Position numbers and translations under genes: made by a program. Of a stretch of 64,000 nucleotides of DNA, positions 38,084-45,851 are shown one piece after another (the stretch's first letter is position 1; each line of letters opens with the position of its first letter). The stretch comes from Candidatus Planktophila sp. (lineage in GTDB: Bacteria; Actinomycetota; Actinomycetes; Nanopelagicales; Nanopelagicaceae). The stretch lies in contig JAUXRP010000040.1 of the NCBI GenBank assembly GCA_030681675.1, forward strand, positions 310,001-374,000. The letters run 5' to 3'. Under the pieces are notes generated by a model. It saw nothing but the letters and a program-made list of their open reading frames with translations. It was not told the DNA's origin and did no database searches.

Positions 38084-39049
38084 CTAATTCTTCATCTTAA
38101 GTGTAGAAATCCATACCGCAATAATCATCACCGCACCGACAACTGCCTCAAGTAAAAATGGATTCAAACCAAGCATTACCAACCCTTGAAGAATTACTTG
38201 AAGGAAAAGAATTCCAATGAATGCTCCGGTTAGCGAACCACCACCACCAGTCAATTTAATACCGCCTACAGCCGCTGCAGCGATAACACTCAATTCCCAA
38301 CCAAGGCCAGTTACGGCATCAGATCTTTCAAGTTTGCTCATCAATAAAATTCCGGCAAAGGCTGACAATGCGCCACAGAGTGTAAAGAGACCAATTTTTA
38401 TTTTATCAACTTTTATCCCAGATAGTTTTGCCGCCACTTGATTGCCGCCGATTAAATAGAATTGGCGACCAAGCACACTTCGTCGAACGAATTGGTCAGC
38501 AATAATGAAGAGTATTAAGAAAATCCATACTGCAGTCGGGAAACCTAAAATCATCGGTCTTGATAAATTACCAGTACCCTTTGGCAGTGGATAGACCGGG
38601 TCGCCTCCGCTTAGTACATATGAAATTCCGCGGGCTAAGAAGAGCATTGAAAGCGTTGTGATGAAAGCCGGAATTCCAACTCTTATTGTGATAAATCCAT
38701 TTAAAAATCCGACGAATGCACCTATGCCAATTCCGATTATTACTGCAACTGGTAATGGCAAATTCCAATCGGCAAGCATTAGACCTGTTGTGATTGTGCC
38801 CAAAGATGCAACTGCACCAACTGAAAGATCAAGCTCCCCAACGATCATTAAGAGAGCTTGCCCAATTAAAACTATTCCAGTATAAATAACGGTCACCAAT
38901 AGAATCTTTAAACTGGCAAGTGAAGCAAAATAGGGGTTGAAAGCTGAAAAGAGAATTAAAGTAGCAATAAAAACTATAAATAGTCCGAGTTCGGGAATTT
39001 TTTGAAAGATTTGAACTCGCTTCTTCGAATTTAGACTCAAAGTTGTCAT
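38084..39049 (-). CDS. Ribose-type ABC transporter permease (first)
   Basis: A 321-residue permease of the RbsC/AraH family with about nine membrane segments. Signatures are VLIGQALLMIVGELDLSVGAVASLGTITTGLML near residue 65, NGFITIRVGIPAFITTLSMLFLARGISYVLSGGDPVYPLP near 120 and VIAAAAVGGIKLTGGGGSLTGAFIGILFLQ near 255. It is divergent from the binding-protein gene. A second, different permease is at 42027; the two may form a heterodimer. Confidence 0.9.
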   Translation of the reverse strand: MTTLSLNSKKRVQIFQKIPELGLFIVFIATLILFSAFNPYFASLASLKILLVTVIYTGIVLIGQALLMIVGELDLSVGAVASLGTITTGLMLADWNLPLPVAVIIGIGIGAFVGFLNGFITIRVGIPAFITTLSMLFLARGISYVLSGGDPVYPLPKGTGNLSRPMILGFPTAVWIFLILFIIADQFVRRSVLGRQFYLIGGNQVAAKLSGIKVDKIKIGLFTLCGALSAFAGILLMSKLERSDAVTGLGWELSVIAAAAVGGIKLTGGGGSLTGAFIGILFLQVILQGLVMLGLNPFLLEAVVGAVMIIAVWISTLKMKN

Positions 39050-39146
39050 GATGCTTCAAACTCCTAACTCAATAAATAACTCTAACCTGGCGATAATTGT
39101 CGACTCATGGTTCGCGTTCTTTTCAATAAATATGACGACTTGCATT

Positions 39147-39190
39147 CTTGAAATACCCCCCAAGAATGCTTGAAATACCCCCCAAGAATC
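39147..39190 (+). repeat. Two tandem 22-base repeats between divergent transporter genes
   Basis: Unit 1 (39147-39168) and unit 2 (39169-39190) each read CTTGAAATACCCCCCAAGAA followed by TG or TC, identical over 21 of 22 bases and directly adjacent. Each unit has CTTG and CAAG as inverted ends; around unit 1 the arms extend to CATTCTTG and CAAGAATG (39143-39150 and 39161-39168). The 22-base period puts both on the same DNA face, as for regulator binding. They lie about 34 bases before the binding-protein promoter and 100 bases before the permease start. Confidence 0.75.
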
Positions 39191-39223
39191 TATTGACTTT
39201 TAACGCCGACTACTGAAGCATAC

Positions 39224-39260
39224 TTGACAATCGTTAATTGTAAACAGTATTAGTCTGTTT
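39224..39260 (+). promoter_or_regulatory. Promoter and operator of the binding-protein gene
   Basis: TTGACA at 39224-39229 and TATTAG at 39248-39253 form a promoter with an 18-base gap. Inside the gap is ATTGTAAACAGT (39237-39248), identical to the element at 48002-48013. A broken inverted repeat AAACAG-7 bases-CTGTTT covers 39242-39260. A binding site here would block RNA polymerase, so a repressor is suggested. The half-site TTGTAAAC recalls LacI-family operators. Confidence 0.5.
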
Positions 39261-39297
39261 CTCTTGATGCCCACTCTAGGAGGAGGATTTACGGAAA

Positions 39298-40368
39298 ATG
39301 GTGAAAGAAAAGAAAAGTAGCAAAGCTATATTTAAAACATTGGCAATATTTTCAGTTTCAGCGCTCTTGTTATCAGCTTGCTCATCGAAAGCAGAAGAGA
39401 GTGTTGCCACTGACGATGCTGGTGGAACTGCAGCTTCAAAGGTGTACACACCCATGGCAGCAGCGCCATGCGATGTCAGCGAAAAATCAATTACATTCTT
39501 GTCAGTGCTTAAGGGACACCCAACTCTTAGACTTTGGCAACAAGGTTTCTTGGATCAAGCAAATGCACTTGGCTTCAAGAGTGCAACAATTGTTTCTCCA
39601 GATGAGCCTGATTGGACTAAGGCAGTAACACTTGGCGAAGGCGTACTTGCGACCGGAACAGATGGACTTGTACTTGGTTTCGTTGATCCGGTTGAAAAAG
39701 ACTTGATCGCTAAATTTGCTGCGAAAGATATTCCGGTGGTAGTCGGACACGTTCAAGTAAAGCCAGATGAATATCCTGGCGTTATTGCATACGCAGCCTT
39801 TGATCCAAAGGCTTGGGGATCTGCCGCAGCAGATGCAATTGGCGAAAAAATTGAAGGCAAAGGAACTGTTGCAGTAACTGAAGGTGGCTTCAATCCAGTT
39901 GAAGATGCAGTTGCCGCCGCATTCACTGCTCAAATGAATGCGAAATATCCTGACGTTAAGGTTCTAAAGCCGGCTGAAGAGGGATTCGATGTACCAAAGG
40001 CGATCGCTAAGGCAGTTGCAATTGCTATTGCAAACCCAGATCTAGTTGGAGCAGTTGGAACCACTGGGGGAAGCCCTGTTACGTGGGCTGGCGCTTCAGA
40101 TCAAATCGGTAAGCCAATTTGGGCTATCGGACCTGATGCAACTCGTCCAAATCTTGACGCAGTTCGCGACGGAAAGATTCTTGGAGTGGCTGCACAACCA
40201 GGATACGAAGAACATCAAATGGCTGTCGATTTAGTTGCCAACGCAATTTGCGGCAACCCACCCGCACAATTCGCTAATGATTTGCCAACACCTATCATCT
40301 TTGCTGACGGTTTAGCACCTTATTACGCAGTTGTAGACGCAATTGATGCTCGAGTGGAGAATGAATAG
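39298..40368 (+). CDS. Ribose-type sugar-binding lipoprotein of ABC transporter
   Basis: A 356-residue periplasmic-binding-protein type I lipoprotein. The lipobox LLSAC gives Cys28, followed by an acidic/Gly linker. The fold is shown by FLSVLKGHPTLRLWQQGFLDQANALGF near residue 63, GLVLGFVDPVEKDLIAKFAAKDIPVVV and the late DGKILGVAAQPGYEEHQMAVDLVANAI. RbsB-like proteins bind monosaccharides or related small molecules; the ligand is unknown. A long Shine-Dalgarno AGGAGGAGG sits at 39278-39286, 11 bases upstream. It is followed by a strong hairpin that separates it from the ATPase gene. Confidence 0.9.
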   Translation: MVKEKKSSKAIFKTLAIFSVSALLLSACSSKAEESVATDDAGGTAASKVYTPMAAAPCDVSEKSITFLSVLKGHPTLRLWQQGFLDQANALGFKSATIVSPDEPDWTKAVTLGEGVLATGTDGLVLGFVDPVEKDLIAKFAAKDIPVVVGHVQVKPDEYPGVIAYAAFDPKAWGSAAADAIGEKIEGKGTVAVTEGGFNPVEDAVAAAFTAQMNAKYPDVKVLKPAEEGFDVPKAIAKAVAIAIANPDLVGAVGTTGGSPVTWAGASDQIGKPIWAIGPDATRPNLDAVRDGKILGVAAQPGYEEHQMAVDLVANAICGNPPAQFANDLPTPIIFADGLAPYYAVVDAIDARVENE

Positions 40369-40388
40369 GAACGAATAAGGCGTAAGAC

Positions 40389-40439
40389 ATAATAAGTGAA
40401 CCAGGCTAACGTCTATTAGTAGCTTGGTTCACTTATTAT
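40389..40439 (+). terminator. 19-bp stem-loop after binding-protein gene
   Basis: Left arm 40389-40407 (ATAATAAGTGAACCAGGCT), 13-base loop, right arm 40421-40439; all pairs match except one G-U. No long T run follows. It probably protects the binding-protein mRNA end and only partly stops transcription, giving more binding protein than ATPase or permease. Confidence 0.7.
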
Positions 40440-40485
40440 TCGCAATTCCCCTTGTGTGACTATAAATTTAATTCAAGGAAGGTAA

Positions 40486-42030
40486 ATGAGGATGCCAAGT
40501 TCCGATAGCACCGATTACGCCCTAGAAATGACTAAAATCCATAAGAACTTTGGACCCGTGATTGCGTTAGATTATGTTTCCTTGCAAGTAATAAGCGGCA
40601 CCATCCATGGATTGATTGGCCAGAACGGCGCTGGTAAATCCACTCTCATGAAAATATTGAGTGGTATCTATCCTTATGGAACATTCGGTGGTGAAATAAA
40701 GGTTTCAGGGGAATCAGTGAAAATGAATTCACCACTTGATGCCCAATTACGAGGAATATCAATCGTTCCGCAGGAGATCACGGTTGCAGATACGTTAACT
40801 GTGGCTGAGAATATCTTGCTCTCCGAGTTAGCAAGGCACCGATTTAGTTTCTATTTTAAAAAAAAGGGATTGCAAAAGATTGAGAAATTCTTAGAGGATA
40901 ATGAAATCCCTTTAATAGCTGACCAGCTGGTATCGGAACTTAGTTTGCACAAGAAGCAAATATTGATGATAGCCAGCGCTCTTTATAAAGATCCGAAAGT
41001 GCTTGTATTAGATGAACCTACCTCAAGTTTAACTTCTGATGAAATTGAAAATCTTTTTTCTATAGTAAGAAATCTAAAGAAACGTGGATTCACAACCGTC
41101 TTTATTACACATAAACTTCCTGAAATTCTTGAATTGTGCGATGCCGTCTCAATTTTGCGTGATGGCAAGACAGTACGAACGAGTAGCAGATCAGAATTTG
41201 TCGCAAATGCACTGGTAAGTGACATGATCGGAAGAAAATTGGGCGACCTTTATCCAGAGAAGAATCCTTTACCTGTTGATGCAAAAGTTATTTTTTCAGT
41301 TCGCAATTTGATTGTAGAGAACCCCCGTAAACCAGGCGAGAAGATGGTTTCGGAGTTTTCATTTGATTTGTACGCTGGCGAAATCCTTGGTCTGGGTGGA
41401 CTTGTCGGTTCTGGAAGAACCGAGATTCTTCGTGCACTGTACGGGGACAATAGAGTTTTAGCTGGGAAACTCGAGTTAGATGGCGCAGAGCTGATAGCCA
41501 AAGATATCCCCTCTGCAATTCAATCTGGGATTGGGTATGTGACTGAGGATCGAAAGATAGAGGGCTTATTCTTTAATTTGGAGATAAAATCAAACTCAAC
41601 TGCAAGTATTTTAGACAGTTTTAAAAAGTTCGGAATCTTGAATAAGCAAAAAGAAAAAGATGTTGCTACAGAAATTACCGAGTCGTTGGCAGTTAAACCT
41701 CAAGATATTTACGAGATGATCGGAAATCTCAGTGGTGGAAACCAACAAAAAGTATTAATTGGAAAAGGCTTACTTGCCAAGCCAATCATTTTTATGTTGG
41801 ATGAACCAACAAAGGGTGTTGACATAGCGTCAAAAGCTGAGATTTATCGAATCATAAGTGATTTAGCAAATAGGGGAGTCGGAATTATTTTGGTATCTAG
41901 CGAATTCCCAGAACTGTTAGCGCTATCTCATCGGATTTTAGTGTTTTCAGGAGGCGCAATGCGTGGGGAAATGGTTGGAGATATCACTAAAGAGAAGGAA
42001 CTTATGATGATGGCGATCGGGCAATCATGA
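40486..42030 (+). CDS. Ribose-type sugar ABC transporter ATPase
   Basis: A 514-residue protein with two ATP-binding halves (RbsA/MglA family). First half: Walker A GQNGAGKST near residue 48, Walker B VLVLDEPTSSL near 170, and a changed signature SLHKKQ in place of LSGGQ. Second half: a degenerate P-loop LVGSGRTE near 306, a normal signature LSGGNQQK near 415 and FMLDEPTKGVD near 440. This asymmetry is usual in the family. A good AGGAAGG lies before the ATG. It overlaps the second permease by 4 bases. Confidence 0.93.
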   Translation: MRMPSSDSTDYALEMTKIHKNFGPVIALDYVSLQVISGTIHGLIGQNGAGKSTLMKILSGIYPYGTFGGEIKVSGESVKMNSPLDAQLRGISIVPQEITVADTLTVAENILLSELARHRFSFYFKKKGLQKIEKFLEDNEIPLIADQLVSELSLHKKQILMIASALYKDPKVLVLDEPTSSLTSDEIENLFSIVRNLKKRGFTTVFITHKLPEILELCDAVSILRDGKTVRTSSRSEFVANALVSDMIGRKLGDLYPEKNPLPVDAKVIFSVRNLIVENPRKPGEKMVSEFSFDLYAGEILGLGGLVGSGRTEILRALYGDNRVLAGKLELDGAELIAKDIPSAIQSGIGYVTEDRKIEGLFFNLEIKSNSTASILDSFKKFGILNKQKEKDVATEITESLAVKPQDIYEMIGNLSGGNQQKVLIGKGLLAKPIIFMLDEPTKGVDIASKAEIYRIISDLANRGVGIILVSSEFPELLALSHRILVFSGGAMRGEMVGDITKEKELMMMAIGQS

Positions 42031-42986
42031 AATTGAATTTTAGTGCTTTCACTTCGTTATCGCCTTTTAATAAGCGATTGATCTTTGTTGCTGTAGTTTT
42101 CGGAATTTTCTCAATTCTTAATCCATCCTTTGCAAATTACGCAAGCATCCTTTCTATAGTTCAAGGTATAACTTTCGTGGGCATAGCCTCAATCTTTTTG
42201 GTTCTCCTCATAACTTCTGGAGAGTTCGATATCTCAATTGGTGCTACTGCTGCACTCAGTGCTTTGACTTCTGCAATTCTAGTGACGCACCAGGGTTTCA
42301 GCATGCTGAGTGCTTTTTTCATCAGTTTAGGCACAGGTATTTTAGTTGGACTAATAAATGGCCTAGTTGTGATTTATGGAAAAGTCCCTTCATTTATCGC
42401 AACAATCGCAATGCTATTCATGTGTAAGAGTCTGGCGACTTTTGTATCTGAAGGCAAAGGAATTGCAGATTTTCCAGATTTATATGAAGGATTTAAAAAT
42501 TCGATTCTTGGACAGTACTTCTCAATTATAATCTTTGTAGTTTTAATTTTTGTTGGCGAGTTAATATTAAATAAGAGCAATTTTGGAAAAGTAATTGCGG
42601 CGGTAGGAAGTAACCCTGAGGCGGCTCGAACCGCTGGTATTAATACAAATAGAGTTAAATTGCTACTCTTTATGGCGACAGGTTGCGGCGCAGCTTTGGC
42701 GGGGTATTTATCACTTCTGCATTTCGGTAGCGCATGGTTCACACTTGGATCCGGGTGGGAGCTTTTGGCGATTGCAGGAATGGTAATTGGAGGTACAAGT
42801 CTATTTGGTGGAAGAGGAACGGTAACTGGGCTATTTCTTGGGATGCTACTTATGCAAGTTGTTGCGAGCGGCATGGTAGCTTCACATATCGATCCCTGGT
42901 GGCAAACCGTCATAACTGGAGTTATCGTATTGGTCTCGCTTAGCGTTGATATGAAGCGAAAGAAGGTAAAATTCGATGCCAAATGA
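42027..42986 (+). CDS. Ribose-type ABC transporter permease (second)
   Basis: A 319-residue RbsC-family permease. Signatures are LLITSGEFDISIGATAALSALTSAIL near residue 55, NGLVVIYGKVPSFIATIAMLFMCKSLA near 110, AVGSNPEAARTAGINTNRVK and ELLAIAGMVIGGTSLFGGRGTVTGLFLGMLLMQ near 250. It differs strongly from the permease at 38084, so the system has two unlike permease subunits. It is translationally coupled to the ATPase and overlaps the SDR by 11 bases. Confidence 0.92.
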   Translation: MKLNFSAFTSLSPFNKRLIFVAVVFGIFSILNPSFANYASILSIVQGITFVGIASIFLVLLITSGEFDISIGATAALSALTSAILVTHQGFSMLSAFFISLGTGILVGLINGLVVIYGKVPSFIATIAMLFMCKSLATFVSEGKGIADFPDLYEGFKNSILGQYFSIIIFVVLIFVGELILNKSNFGKVIAAVGSNPEAARTAGINTNRVKLLLFMATGCGAALAGYLSLLHFGSAWFTLGSGWELLAIAGMVIGGTSLFGGRGTVTGLFLGMLLMQVVASGMVASHIDPWWQTVITGVIVLVSLSVDMKRKKVKFDAK

Positions 42987-43767
42987 GGCTTCGTTTATTC
43001 CCAATAGATTTGTTAACAAAGTTGTAATTGTTACAGGAGCTGAGTCAGGTATCGGCAAAGCTACCGCAACTAGATTTGCCCAAGAAGGTGCGATTGTTTA
43101 TGGACTAGGTTTGCGCGCTGAAATTGGCGAAGCTTGGGTTAAAGATATGGCGAGTTCAGGATTGAACGTAAATTTTAAAGTTTGCGACTTAAGGATTTCC
43201 GCAGCTATTGCGGCAGCCGTAACTGGAATTGGTGAAGCAAATAATGGTATTGATATAGTTGTAAATAATGCAGGAACTTTTCTGTTTAGGTCTGTAGATG
43301 AAACGTCTGAGGATGAATGGGATAACGTTCTAGATACAAATTTAAAAGGAGTTTTTTTAGTTTCTAAATATGCAATTCCTTTTCTTCGTAAAAGAGGCGG
43401 TGGATCAATCATAAATATCGCTTCAGTGCACGCATATGCAACGATGGAGAAAGTGGCTGCTTATGCAGCAAGTAAAGGTGCAATTGTTTCCCTGAGTAGG
43501 CAAATGGCAATTGATTACACAAAAGAAAGAATTCGAGTTAATTCTGTAGTTGTAGGGGGAGTAGACACCGATATGTCTAAGACGCACGCGTTGGCGCTCG
43601 GGAGACCTCTTGATGACCTTGGCTTTAATTCTGATGTAACCAAACTTGGTCGAGCTGCCCAGCCTCATGAAATTGCTGCTGGAATCATCTTCCTGGCTTC
43701 TCCGGAAGCTTCATTTGTGATTGGTGCACCATTTATTATTGATGGCGGACTCTTAACCGACCTTTAG
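42976..43767 (+). CDS. SDR-family oxidoreductase (probable sugar 1-dehydrogenase)
   Basis: A 263-residue classical short-chain dehydrogenase. Cofactor motif is VTGAESGIGKAT near residue 18 and NNAG near 95; the catalytic set is Ser in NIASVHAY and YAASK near 155-160. It ends with IIDGGLLTDL. The last gene of the transporter operon, overlapping the permease by 11 bases. Family members next to sugar ABC genes and an SMP-30 lactonase often oxidise an aldose at C1 to the lactone; that role is inferred from context. Confidence 0.85.
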   Translation: MPNEASFIPNRFVNKVVIVTGAESGIGKATATRFAQEGAIVYGLGLRAEIGEAWVKDMASSGLNVNFKVCDLRISAAIAAAVTGIGEANNGIDIVVNNAGTFLFRSVDETSEDEWDNVLDTNLKGVFLVSKYAIPFLRKRGGGSIINIASVHAYATMEKVAAYAASKGAIVSLSRQMAIDYTKERIRVNSVVVGGVDTDMSKTHALALGRPLDDLGFNSDVTKLGRAAQPHEIAAGIIFLASPEASFVIGAPFIIDGGLLTDL

Positions 43768-43926
43768 TTTAATTGTTCAGCCATCACTGAATCGAATTTA
43801 ATACCTAAATTCAATTTGCTCACCGCGTTGCAGCAATGCAGCGAGCGATGCAAACCCCACTTGGAGCAAGACCATGCAGTTGGCGTTTGAGAGTTGCTCG
43901 CTCGAGTCAACGGGTAGGTTGCTTGA

Positions 43927-43946
43927 ATCTGTAAGTAATTACAGAT
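43927..43946. repeat. Perfect 20-base palindrome in gene-free stretch
   Basis: ATCTGTAA-GTAA-TTACAGAT: 8-base arms with a 4-base centre, no mismatch. It lies in the 237-base stretch 43768-44004, where no gene is seen. It could be a regulator-binding site or a small hairpin. No promoter elements were found at fixed distance. Confidence 0.6.
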
Positions 43947-44004
43947 CTAGATGGATGGTGAACCGTTCACAAGAACGACAGGATCCGGCTTATAGGGCGG
44001 TTCT

Positions 44005-44382
44005 TTATGAGTGTTCCCCCACATGCTCGGGGTGCTGGTCCGTCGTTGGTTTTGCATCGCCCGTGCCACTTAGCTTTGGGCCAATGACGAAGGTTGAGAG
44101 CGAAAATAGCAGTGTAAAAATGAGTAGTCCGATAGCTGGGGCTCGCCAAGTTCCGAATCGTCGGTGCAGGCGCACTAACATCGGAATCGAAAAGAGAAAG
44201 CCCAGCGCACCAAAGAGGGCTGTTCCTCCCGATCCAGCAACGAGCGCAGTACCAGCCAGGAACCCGACGTGATGGAGAATGTGTGGAAGCAGACCCATTA
44301 CCAAACCCATGGCTCCGACAAGTGAACCCCAAGTGGAGCGTACCCGATCTCGCCAAGTAAATTCCCTCTTAGTTTGCGCCAT
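44005..44382 (-). CDS. Small conserved membrane protein, function unknown
   Basis: About 125 residues from ATG 44382 (12 bases inside a longer open frame). Three hydrophobic segments: WGSLVGAMGLVMGLLPHILHHVG, FLAGTALVAGSGGTALFGALGFLFSIPML and WRAPAIGLLIFTLLFSLSTFVIGP. His residues cluster in LPHILHHVG within the first helix end and in the tail DQHPEHVGEHS, which could suggest metal contact. Similar short proteins occur in other Actinobacteria, from memory. The gene is visibly more GC-rich than its neighbours, so it may have arrived separately. A separate promoter is expected since the flanking genes are not close. Confidence 0.7.
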   Translation of the reverse strand: MAQTKREFTWRDRVRSTWGSLVGAMGLVMGLLPHILHHVGFLAGTALVAGSGGTALFGALGFLFSIPMLVRLHRRFGTWRAPAIGLLIFTLLFSLSTFVIGPKLSGTGDAKPTTDQHPEHVGEHS

Positions 44383-44525
44383 GGTGACCTCCAAGGTCTG
44401 TTCATATTGCCATTGATGTCTTAACTGATAATAGCTGAACTGTGATGTGAATATTGGGTAGCTCTGCTTTAATTTTATTGAAGAGTATATTGGTCTCTAT
44501 TCAAAACCCGATCTTGCAATAACTT

Positions 44526-44569
44526 TGAATGACCAAGTCTGTACTTCAAATGTTGAAATTGGTCATTCA
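44526..44569 (-). terminator. Stem-loop after the enolase-like gene
   Basis: TGAATGACCAA (44526-44536) and TTGGTCATTCA (44559-44569) are perfect 11-base arms. The loop holds a smaller hairpin TTCAA-ATG-TTGAA. It begins just after the minus-strand stop at 44574. The T run is weak, so the strength of termination is unclear. Confidence 0.6.
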
Positions 44570-44573
44570 CTAC

Positions 44574-45851
44574 TCACATGGGCTTAAAAGGGTTCGAAAA
44601 CTCAGTAACTTCAGTTGCTTCAAGCTCCAGCAGGCGATTCCATTTTGCGGTGCGCTCAGACCCATGTGTTGATCCGACTTTAATTTGACCTGCTCGCCAT
44701 CCAGTTGCACAATCTGCTAACCACGCATCCTCAGTTTCTCCAGATCTAGCCGAGACGACAGCATTGAAACCCGCGGCCTGTGCTTCCTTCAATACCGAGT
44801 AGGTTGAGGTAATTAAACCATTTTGATTGGCTTTAATGAGAATTGCATTTGATGAATTCTCAACTATGGCTCGCTCTAGTCTTGCCGAATTGGTAGTTAA
44901 GAGATCATCGCCGACAATCTGTAATGATTTTGGTGCAGTTTGTGTGAACTCATGCCAGGCTTCCCAATCATCCTCTGCAAATGGATCTTCTATTGAAGTA
45001 ATTGGAAATTCAGTGACAAGATTATGCACATACTTTACAAATTGCTCAGATTGATAGCTCTTTTGTGAGGTCCGTAAAAAGTATTGTCGGCCATTAAAGA
45101 ACTGTGTGGCCGCAATATCGAGTGCGAGTCGAACTTGAGAATCAATAGAGAGTCCCACCATTTCAATCGCCTCAATGACAAAGTCGCAAGCCATTTCAAT
45201 GGATTCAAAAGGAATTCCAAGCCCGCCCTCTGCGGCTACTAAGTGCGTTACTACTCCAGTCTCTGCTCCAAGTCTCGCTGCCATTTCGCGAACAGCCACA
45301 ATCCAAGAGATTGCTTCTGTAAATGATTTCGCGCCGACTGGAATGATCAAGATATCTTGAATGTCTAAACTATGATTTGCGTGGGCTCCTCCTGAAAGAA
45401 TATTTACCATCGGCATTGGAATCAATAATTTGCCTTCGGGCTGGAAATATCGGGCCAATGAAAGCTTTTCTGCATGTGCAGATGCAAGTGCTCCAGCTAA
45501 AGATACTGCCAGCGTTGCATTAGCCCCCAAAGTTGAATGATTTGGCGATGGATCTATGTCTTTAAGTGCACCATCGACGAAATCTAGGTTGATTTCGTTC
45601 CCGACAAGTTTTGGTGCAATGTGGTCATTAATGTTGTCAACTGCAGTGTAAACCGAATACGAACCATAAAATTTATTGGAGAGCGGAGAATCTCCATCAC
45701 GTAATTCAATCGCCTCATGTTTTCCAGTGGATGCACCTGAGGGAACTCGAGCGGTATGAGTAGAACCATCTTCTAGTGAAATTGCTGCCGCTACAGTTGG
45801 CTTTCCGTGAGAGTCAAGCACTTGATAACTCTGTAACTTTGTAATCTTCAT
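44574..45851 (-). CDS. Enolase paralog with altered active site
   Basis: A 425-residue member of the glycolytic enolase family by full-length similarity: VLDSHGKPTVAAAI at the start, the mobile loop PSGASTGKHEAIELRDGD, GGAHANH (His157), metal Asp245 (LALDIAATQFF), Glu288 (SIEDPF), Asp315 (IVGDDLL), Lys340 (ILIKANQNG) and Lys391 (QIKVGS). However, residues invariant in true enolase differ: the substrate His in the loop SHRSGETED is Ala368, the Glu of IQEFMI is Asp166, and the Asp in GDEGG is Ala207. Ordinary 2-phosphoglycerate dehydration would be impaired. Next to an MtnK-like kinase (4-base overlap) and a sugar-acid dehydratase, a phosphorylated sugar-acid substrate is a reasonable guess. 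Confidence 0.85.
   Translation of the reverse strand: MKITKLQSYQVLDSHGKPTVAAAISLEDGSTHTARVPSGASTGKHEAIELRDGDSPLSNKFYGSYSVYTAVDNINDHIAPKLVGNEINLDFVDGALKDIDPSPNHSTLGANATLAVSLAGALASAHAEKLSLARYFQPEGKLLIPMPMVNILSGGAHANHSLDIQDILIIPVGAKSFTEAISWIVAVREMAARLGAETGVVTHLVAAEGGLGIPFESIEMACDFVIEAIEMVGLSIDSQVRLALDIAATQFFNGRQYFLRTSQKSYQSEQFVKYVHNLVTEFPITSIEDPFAEDDWEAWHEFTQTAPKSLQIVGDDLLTTNSARLERAIVENSSNAILIKANQNGLITSTYSVLKEAQAAGFNAVVSARSGETEDAWLADCATGWRAGQIKVGSTHGSERTAKWNRLLELEATEVTEFSNPFKPM

Noticed and set aside
39147-39190. Start of a CRISPR array
   Set aside because: Only two directly adjacent 22-base copies, no spacers between them and no cas gene in the window.
42374-42982. A 202-codon open frame antisense to the second permease
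   Set aside because: Composition (Pro, Ser, Thr rich) is what an antisense of a membrane gene gives; no start signal.
44574-45851. Housekeeping glycolytic enolase
   Set aside because: Three normally invariant residues are changed and the gene sits in an accessory sugar cluster.
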